Shown piece by piece: positions 57,846 to 64,000 of a DNA stretch of 64,000 nucleotides (position 1 is the stretch's first letter; every line of letters starts with the position of its first letter). The stretch is from Stutzerimonas xanthomarina DSM 18231 (GTDB taxonomy: Bacteria; Pseudomonadota; Gammaproteobacteria; Pseudomonadales; Pseudomonadaceae): contig NZ_FQXA01000002.1 of assembly GCF_900129835.1 (NCBI RefSeq), forward strand, positions 1-64,000, in the 5' to 3' direction. The translations under genes and the position numbers were made by a program. A model generated the notes under the pieces. It did not search any database and was not told the DNA's origin. It saw only the letters and a list, made by a program, of their open reading frames with translations.

Positions 57846-58267
57846 CGTGTTCCCCTTAAGGATGAAATCCATGGCAACTCCCGTTATGGAAAGTTGGCGC
57901 GCACATACTACCGATTAGTTACGCTAAGTAAACTGAGCCAAGCAGCTGCTACCACATTTTTTCTGCATGCTCATTCTTTGAACGGCATCCGCTGGCAGAA
58001 CTGACTGAAAAACAACCAGAGCCAGCCGCGGCACTCGTTACATGGACCGACGCAAACGCCGAAAAGTTGCAGTGTTTATCTGAGTCGACTGTTTGACTGC
58101 AGCCCATTCGGTCCATTGTGGTGCGCTGATGATTTAAGCAATTGAAGCCGGGTCTTGCGTAGCGGTAGCATGCGTCGTCCAGCTAACAATAAAGATGGAT
58201 AGTGCGTGAGAGAGCTGCACGCAACTTCCAAACAATCAGGGCAGGTCTAGCCTGCAGAGGAGGCGAG
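57846..58267. other. Gap between oprI and the acetyltransferase gene
   Basis: This 422-base gap holds the oprI promoter near its left end. No other gene or RNA could be recognised in the rest. Confidence 0.5.
57905..57932 (-). promoter_or_regulatory. Probable sigma-70 promoter of oprI
   Basis: On the minus strand TTTACT (57932-57927) is followed after 16 bases by TAGTAT (57910-57905). The start of transcription would be about 50 bases before the oprI ATG, which fits a short leader. The boxes are moderately good. Confidence 0.5.
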
Positions 58268-58555
58268 ATGACCGAACAGCTGAACATCCATCATGATCGA
58301 ACAAGTCACCAGTTCGAGACCGTTGTGGATGGCCATCGCGCTTATCTGGCCTATGTCGATCTGGGCAAACAGACCCTGGATATCTACCGGACCTTCGTGC
58401 CCGATGCGCTTCGCGGTCGAGGTATTGCTGCGGTGCTGGCCCAGCATGCGCTGGCGTACGCCGAGCGCGAGGGCTATACAGTTATCCCATCCTGTTCGTA
58501 TGTAGAGTGGTACATCGAACGACAGGGTGCTACGGACGATCATGAGCAGGAATAA
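58268..58555 (+). CDS. Small GNAT-like N-acetyltransferase (YjdJ/NATD1 type)
   Basis: This 95-residue protein is a minimal GNAT fold. 'PDALRGRGIAAVLAQHALAYA' is the acetyl-CoA loop (RGxGxA). 'YTVIPSCSYVEWYIER' is the family's C-terminal block, with the Cys-Ser-Tyr motif. It is of the GCN5-like group with unknown substrate. A GGAGG ribosome site starts ten bases upstream of the ATG at 58268. Its stop codon lies inside the A tract of the terminator that follows. Confidence 0.88.
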   Translation: MTEQLNIHHDRTSHQFETVVDGHRAYLAYVDLGKQTLDIYRTFVPDALRGRGIAAVLAQHALAYAEREGYTVIPSCSYVEWYIERQGATDDHEQE

Positions 58556-58584
58556 AAAAAACGCCGGCAAGCGGCGTTTTTTTT
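58554..58584. terminator. Bidirectional terminator between the acetyltransferase gene and the DAHP synthase gene
   Basis: A run of eight A bases, ACGCCG-type stem with CGGCGT and eight T bases form a 13-bp symmetric hairpin around GCAAG. It ends both convergent genes. Confidence 0.95.
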
Positions 58585-58597
58585 GATTCTGACAGCG

Positions 58598-59674
58598 TCA
58601 GCTGCGGGCGCGCTTGGGTAAGACGTCCTTCAGCTTGATGTGCATGCCGAGAATGGTTTTCTCGGTGGCTTCCCAATCGATGCAGGCATCGGTGATCGAG
58701 ACGCCATATTCCAGATCGTTGAGATCTTTGGGGATAGGCTGGTTGCCCCAACCCAGATGACTTTCCACCATCAGCCCGATGATCGAATTGTTGCCCTCGA
58801 GGATCTGGTTGGCCACGTTGTCCATCACCAGTGGCTGCAAGGCAGGGTCCTTGTTTGAGTTGGCGTGGCTGCAATCCACCATGATGTTCGGTTTGATTCC
58901 GGCCTTGCTCAGTTCCTGCTCACATACTGCAACGCTGACCGAGTCATAGTTCGGCTTGCCATTGCCGCCACGCAACACCACGTGACCATAGGCGTTGCCC
59001 TTGGTAGTGACGATAGACACTCCGCCCGATTGGTTGATGCCCAGGAAGCGGTGCGGGCTGGAAACGGATTGCAGGGCATTGATCGCAACGGTCAGGCTGC
59101 CATCGGTACCATTCTTGAAACCCACGGAAGACGACAGGCCTGACGCCATTTCTCGGTGTGTCTGGGATTCGGTGGTGCGTGCACCGATGGCCGACCAGCT
59201 GATCAGGTCCTGCAGGTACTGCGGGGAGATCGGGTCCAGGGCTTCGGTCGCGGTCGGCAGGCCCATCTCCGCAAGATCGAGCAACAACTGGCGGCCAATA
59301 TGCAGGCCATCCTGAATCTTGAACGAGTCATCCATGTAGGGATCGTTGATCAGGCCTTTCCAGCCGACCGTGGTGCGAGGCTTTTCGAAATACACCCGCA
59401 TGACCAGAAACAGGCTCTCGGAGACCTTGTCGGCCAGCACTTTGAGGCGTTCGGCATATTCATGCGCGGCCTTCAGGTCATGAATTGAGCAGGGCCCTAT
59501 CACGACGAATAGGCGATGATCCTTGCCGTCGAGAATGTTGCGTATCACTTGGCGCCCTTCAGAGACGGTCGCCAGCGCGGCAGCAGTTAGCGGTATTTCA
59601 CGCTTCAACTGATCAGGGGTGATCAGTGTCTCGTTGGAGGAGACGTTAAGGTCGTCGATCGGTAAATCAGCCAT
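58598..59674 (-). CDS. 3-Deoxy-7-phosphoheptulonate synthase (class I)
   Basis: This 358-residue enzyme joins phosphoenolpyruvate and erythrose 4-phosphate, the first step of aromatic amino acid synthesis. Diagnostic class I motifs are 'FVVIGPCSIHDLKAAHEYA', 'MRVYFEKPRTTVGWKGL', 'GARTTESQTHREMASGLS' and 'DCSHANSNKDP'. The class I AroF/AroG/AroH type is clear; which amino acid inhibits it cannot be read safely. It is transcribed leftward as a single gene ended by a two-way terminator. The start is the ATG at 59674, after a plain leader. Confidence 0.97.
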   Translation of the reverse strand: MADLPIDDLNVSSNETLITPDQLKREIPLTAAALATVSEGRQVIRNILDGKDHRLFVVIGPCSIHDLKAAHEYAERLKVLADKVSESLFLVMRVYFEKPRTTVGWKGLINDPYMDDSFKIQDGLHIGRQLLLDLAEMGLPTATEALDPISPQYLQDLISWSAIGARTTESQTHREMASGLSSSVGFKNGTDGSLTVAINALQSVSSPHRFLGINQSGGVSIVTTKGNAYGHVVLRGGNGKPNYDSVSVAVCEQELSKAGIKPNIMVDCSHANSNKDPALQPLVMDNVANQILEGNNSIIGLMVESHLGWGNQPIPKDLNDLEYGVSITDACIDWEATEKTILGMHIKLKDVLPKRARS

Positions 59675-59941
59675 CGTGTTCTCGTCAAGGTCACAGATGC
59701 CGTCCGCCAGCCAAGCCCGGTGCGGCGGAGCAGAGCTTGAGGGCGCAGCGGGGAGCGGAACCTTATCGCGTATTGCGTTGCCTCGACAATCATCTTGAAG
59801 TCGGACTGCTGCACGAAGATCGCTGCTGTCTGTCGCACCAAGTCGTTACATAGCCGCTGGGCCCTGCCTTGGGACGCTGATAAGGTGGTCATTTTTTACG
59901 CCAAGTGTGGCGTCTCACTGATCTGTCGTAGGAGCCCTTGC

Positions 59942-60889
59942 ATGACTGCCCCCAAATCTCGAATCGGAATCATCGGTACTGGTGCCATCGGTGGCTTTTA
60001 CGGCGTGATGCTTGCCCGGGCTGGCTACGATGTGCATTTTCTTCTGCGCAGTGAATACGAGACGGTCCTGCACAATGGGTTGCAGATAAACAGCGCAGTG
60101 CATGGCTCAGTGCACCTCGATTCGGTACAGGCTTATCGGACTGCCGCGCAGATGCCCAAATGCGACTGGCTGCTGATCGGAGCGAAAAGCACCAGTAATT
60201 CGGAGCTGGCTCCGCTGATTGCCGAGGCTGCAGCGAACAATGCCAAGGTGGTGGTGTTGCAGAACGGTTTAGGAGTCGAGGAGAGCCTGCGCCAAGCGCT
60301 TTCAGATGATGTCCATCTGTTGGGTGGCCTCTGTTTCATCTGCGCGCATCGCTCGGCGCTAGGTGTCGTCGAGCATCAGGCGCTTGGCGGTGTGAACCTC
60401 GGTTATCACTCTGGCCCGGCAGGTGAAGCTGATCAGCAGAGGCTGGTCAACGACGGCGTTGCCATGTTCCGCGCGGCGGGTGTCGATTCCAATCCGGCGG
60501 TGAACCTCGCGCAGGCACGCTGGCAGAAGCTGGTGTGGAACCTTCCCTATAACGGGCTTTCCGTTCTGCTCGACGCCGGTACCGCTCCGTTGATGGCAAA
60601 CCCTGACAGCCGAGCACTGGTCCGATCGATCATGTTGGAAGCTTGCGGAGCGGCCGCTGCCTGTGGCCAACCGCTACCCGACGCGGTGGTGGATCGAATG
60701 ATGATGTTCACCGATAACATACCCAACTATCTGCCGAGCATGTACCACGACCATGCACAGGGACGTCCGATGGAGCTCGAAGCGATCTATGCCGCTCCGC
60801 TGGCCGCTGCAGCAGAGGCTGGGTTCGTGATGCCGAAAACCGAGGCGCTGTATCAGGCTCTACGTTTTTTGTCAGCGCACGCGCACTGA
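59942..60889 (+). CDS. Ketopantoate reductase family protein (PanE/ApbA)
   Basis: This 315-residue NADPH-dependent reductase has the dinucleotide loop 'IGIIGTGAIGGFYGVMLARAG' (in parts) at 8-28. 'VVVLQNGLGVEE' and 'KLVWNLPYNGLSVLLD' hold the conserved Lys and Asn of the PanE active site, and 'RPMELEAIY' is the C-terminal motif. It could be PanE of pantothenate synthesis or a paralogue; the genome context does not say. The ATG at 59942 begins the family alignment although the frame stays open upstream. Confidence 0.9.
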   Translation: MTAPKSRIGIIGTGAIGGFYGVMLARAGYDVHFLLRSEYETVLHNGLQINSAVHGSVHLDSVQAYRTAAQMPKCDWLLIGAKSTSNSELAPLIAEAAANNAKVVVLQNGLGVEESLRQALSDDVHLLGGLCFICAHRSALGVVEHQALGGVNLGYHSGPAGEADQQRLVNDGVAMFRAAGVDSNPAVNLAQARWQKLVWNLPYNGLSVLLDAGTAPLMANPDSRALVRSIMLEACGAAAACGQPLPDAVVDRMMMFTDNIPNYLPSMYHDHAQGRPMELEAIYAAPLAAAAEAGFVMPKTEALYQALRFLSAHAH

Positions 60890-62167
<1,278 letters not shown>

Positions 62168-62216
62168 TTCGAGCGTCATCCAATTCAGTAAACCGACAGT
62201 CGTACGTCTGGCTCGG

Positions 62217-62241
62217 CAAGGGGCCCGTTTCAAGCCCCTTG
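62217..62241. terminator. Hairpin between cysB and cysH
   Basis: CAAGGGGC and GCCCCTTG pair over eight bases with a nine-base loop between the convergent genes. No T run follows on either strand, so it is a weak terminator candidate. Confidence 0.4.
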
Positions 62242-62264
62242 ATAGAGAGAGCCGGCGTAAATCG

Positions 62265-62999
62265 CTAGTTTTTAGCGATCAGGTTTCCAGCGTGTAGGCC
62301 GCATTCCTTCTGGGTCGACTCTTCCCACCACCAGCGTCCCTCACGCTCGTGCTGATTGGGCAGCACCGGACGTGTGCACGGCTCGCAACCAATGCTGATA
62401 AATCCGCGCTCATGCAGGCTGTTATATGGCAGCTCGAGCATGCGGATGTAGCCCCAGACCTCTTCGCTGGACATCTGCGCCAGCGGATTGAACTTGTACA
62501 GGCTGTGGCTGGGTGTGGAAAACGCGCTGTCAATCTCGAGTACCGCAACCTGGCTGCGTGTCCCCGGGCTCTGATCGCGGCGCTGGCCCGTTGCCCACGC
62601 GCGGACAGTTGACAGCTTGCGGCGCAGCGGTTCGATCTTGCGAATGCCGCAGCATTCGCCATGGCCGTCGCGGTAGAAGCTGAACAGCCCTTTTTCGTTA
62701 ACCATCGGCTGCAACAGTGCTGGGTCCGGCGTCATGATCTCGATGGGAATGCCGTAGTGCTCGCGGACCTGCTCGATAAACCGATAGGTCTCGCTGTGCA
62801 GTCGTCCGGTATCGAGGCTGAACACTTTCACGTTCTTGTTCAACTTCCAGGCCATGTCGACCAATACGACGTCCTCGGCCCCGCTGAACGAGATCCACAG
62901 ATCGTCCCCGAAAAGGTCGAAGGCCAGCTTGAGTATGTCCTGCGGGGATTTGCCGGCATAGGAGGCTGCCAGCTCGGCTACATCAATAGGTTGACTCAT
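62265..62999 (-). CDS. cysH: Adenylyl-sulfate (APS) reductase
   Basis: CysH reduces APS to sulfite in assimilatory sulfate reduction. The 244-residue protein has the PP-loop '[15 protein letters not shown]' and '[13 protein letters not shown]'. It carries the 4Fe-4S Cys residues of the bacterial APS form, in '[12 protein letters not shown]' (CC) and '[11 protein letters not shown]' (CxxC), plus the redox Cys in 'KECGLH'. It therefore uses APS rather than PAPS. The ATG at 62999 begins the family alignment; a longer frame runs upstream. It is divergent from thrH and expected to be under CysB. Confidence 0.95.
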   Translation of the reverse strand: MSQPIDVAELAASYAGKSPQDILKLAFDLFGDDLWISFSGAEDVVLVDMAWKLNKNVKVFSLDTGRLHSETYRFIEQVREHYGIPIEIMTPDPALLQPMVNEKGLFSFYRDGHGECCGIRKIEPLRRKLSTVRAWATGQRRDQSPGTRSQVAVLEIDSAFSTPSHSLYKFNPLAQMSSEEVWGYIRMLELPYNSLHERGFISIGCEPCTRPVLPNQHEREGRWWWEESTQKECGLHAGNLIAKN

Positions 63000-63057
63000 C
63001 AGGCGGCTTCCTTGGTTGGCGCTTGGCGCTCTGCTGCGCGATGTTAACAAAGAGTCT

Positions 63058-63073
63058 TTATTACCCTAAATAA
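63058..63073. promoter_or_regulatory. TTATT-N6-AATAA dyad between cysH and thrH
   Basis: A small A/T-rich dyad lies 59-74 bases upstream of cysH in the 181-base divergent gap. It might be part of a CysB site or a promoter, but it is short. Confidence 0.3.
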
Positions 63074-63180
63074 CGTTTACAGATGACCGCCCGTTCTTTG
63101 TGGCATAAGCAGCGCGTTGCTTCGCCGGGATCTTGCCGTTAGAGTGCCGCTTCAATTTTTCTGCTGTAAGGAGCGCGTCC

Positions 63181-63798
63181 GTGGAAATAGCCTGTCTCGA
63201 CCTGGAAGGTGTACTGGTTCCGGAAATCTGGATCGCGTTCGCCGAGGCAACCGGAATCGAATCGCTGCGGGCAACCACACGCGACATCCCTGATTACGAC
63301 GTCCTGATGAAGCAGCGGCTGCGTATTCTGGATGAGCACAACCTGACGCTGTCGGACATCCAGAAGGTCATTGCCACACTAAAGCCGCTGGATGGGGCCA
63401 TTGAGTTTGTGGACTGGCTGCGTGAGCGTTTCCAGGTGGTCATCCTTTCGGACACTTTCTACGAGTTTTCGCAGCCGCTGATGCGTCAGCTAGGTTTTCC
63501 GACGTTGCTCTGCCATCGCTTGATCACTGACGAATCGGATCGCGTCGTGGATTACCAGCTTCGTCAGAAGGACCCCAAGCGCCAGTCGGTCATTGCGCTG
63601 AAGAGCCTCTACTACCGCATCATCGCAGCAGGCGATTCGTACAACGACACCACCATGCTCTCCGAGGCGCACGCTGGCATCCTCTTCCACGCACCGTACA
63701 ACGTAATCCGTGAGTTCCCGCAGTTTCCGGCGGTGCATACCTTCGACGCGCTCAAGCAGGAATTCATCAAGGCATCCAACCGCAAGCTGACGTTGTAA
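63181..63798 (+). CDS. thrH: Phosphoserine phosphatase/homoserine phosphotransferase ThrH
   Basis: ThrH is a HAD-superfamily enzyme that removes phosphate from phosphoserine and can pass it to homoserine in P. aeruginosa. The 205-residue protein starts 'MEIACLDLEGVLVPEIWIA', with DLEG as the HAD motif I. Motif II is 'VVILSDTFYEF', and motif III/IV lies in 'AAGDSYNDTTMLSEAH'. The start is a GTG with AAGGAG at seven bases. Longer in-frame starts upstream have no ribosome site. It is convergent with pabB across a symmetric hairpin. Confidence 0.94.
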   Translation: MEIACLDLEGVLVPEIWIAFAEATGIESLRATTRDIPDYDVLMKQRLRILDEHNLTLSDIQKVIATLKPLDGAIEFVDWLRERFQVVILSDTFYEFSQPLMRQLGFPTLLCHRLITDESDRVVDYQLRQKDPKRQSVIALKSLYYRIIAAGDSYNDTTMLSEAHAGILFHAPYNVIREFPQFPAVHTFDALKQEFIKASNRKLTL

Positions 63799-63805
63799 AC
63801 GACCA

Positions 63806-63839
63806 GGCTCCACGGTATCTGCTCAAGTGCCGTGGAGCC
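63806..63839. terminator. Hairpin between thrH and pabB
   Basis: GGCTCCACGG and CCGTGGAGCC pair perfectly over ten bases with a 14-base loop. It overlaps the pabB stop and has no T run, so terminator function is uncertain. Confidence 0.5.
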
Positions 63840-64000
63840 TATGACGCTAGCGTTGTTTCAAGCGTTCTCAGCAACACGCTCACCTTGTCCAGCGTCTCCT
63901 GATATTCGGCCTGCCACGCCGAGTCAGCTACGATTCCGCCGCCGCCCCAACAATACACACCGTCCTTGCGGAACAGCAGCGTGCGGATCGCAATAGAGCT
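63839..64000 (-). CDS. pabB: Aminodeoxychorismate synthase component I, 3' end
   Basis: The minus strand from the window end reads 'SSIAIRTLLFRKDGVYCWGG', then 'GGIVADSAWQAEYQETLDKV' and ends after 53 codons at TAG (63841-63839). This is the C terminus of the chorismate-binding family; the 'SIAIRT' and 'GGGIVADS' motifs are shared with TrpE/PabB. The name PabB rests on these and on the known neighbour thrH in P. aeruginosa. The rest lies outside the window. Confidence 0.8.
   Translation of the reverse strand, partial: SSIAIRTLLFRKDGVYCWGGGGIVADSAWQAEYQETLDKVSVLLRTLETTLAS

Overview
This is a chromosomal window from a Pseudomonas-type gammaproteobacterium. The set oprI, thrH, selD-mnmH, the lipase LipA with its foldase, tgpA and a sdh-sucAB-lpd-sucCD block beside gltA points to the P. 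stutzeri/P. aeruginosa branch. Gene density is high, GC is moderately high, and nearly everything from about 3.3 kb onward is housekeeping with clear operon structure. No rRNA, tRNA, CRISPR array, prophage or intact insertion sequence was seen.

Layout. Positions 1-3.3 kb form a degenerate accessory patch: an inner-membrane DUF421 protein with a zinc-ribbon tail, a frameshifted DUF6306-like relic, an FNR-type regulator with four conserved cysteines, and the 3' relic of an IS3-family transposase. From 3.3 to 16.4 kb lie the TCA-cycle genes: gltA facing left, and sdhCDAB, sucAB, lpd, sucCD facing right. The gltA and sdhC control regions are back to back, each with a readable sigma-70 promoter. 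From 16.6 to 27.5 kb come brnQ, a DUF599 protein, two overlapping hotdog thioesterases, a membrane protein with an Sm-like tail, htpG (with a sigma-32 promoter), a secreted amidohydrolase, a chemoreceptor and sstT. From 27.6 to 40.4 kb come fabAB, gpsA, DUF4389-sixA, a hotdog thioesterase, two alpha/beta hydrolases, a DUF4892 protein, an AI-2E-type exporter, a patatin, selD-mnmH, a lipoprotein and a flavin reductase-like protein. From 40.6 to 44.5 kb is the MoxR/DUF58/TgpA operon. From 44.6 to 57.9 kb come a thioesterase, a second chemoreceptor, tatD, an MltF-like lytic transglycosylase, lipA-lifO (with a sigma-54-type promoter), greB, a YbbA/YbbP-like ABC system, tesA, an L,D-transpeptidase and oprI. 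From 58.3 kb to the end come a small acetyltransferase, a DAHP synthase, a ketopantoate reductase-like gene, cysB, cysH, thrH and the 3' end of pabB.

How the genes work together. The first large block supplies citrate synthase, succinate dehydrogenase, 2-oxoglutarate dehydrogenase and succinyl-CoA synthetase. FabA/FabB make unsaturated fatty acids and GpsA makes the glycerol phosphate backbone. SelD and MnmH make selenophosphate and use it on tRNA wobble uridine. LifO folds LipA in the periplasm. CysB activates sulfur assimilation, including CysH. The TesA/ABC pair and TgpA/MoxR/DUF58 belong to envelope or lipid handling.

I found no convincing new multi-gene system. The most interesting signals are regulatory (a Vfr/CRP-like dyad inside the gltA promoter spacer, the sigma-54 site at lipA, the sigma-32 site at htpG), the Sm-like tail on a membrane protein, and the relic patch with an apparently intact oxygen-sensor-type regulator.
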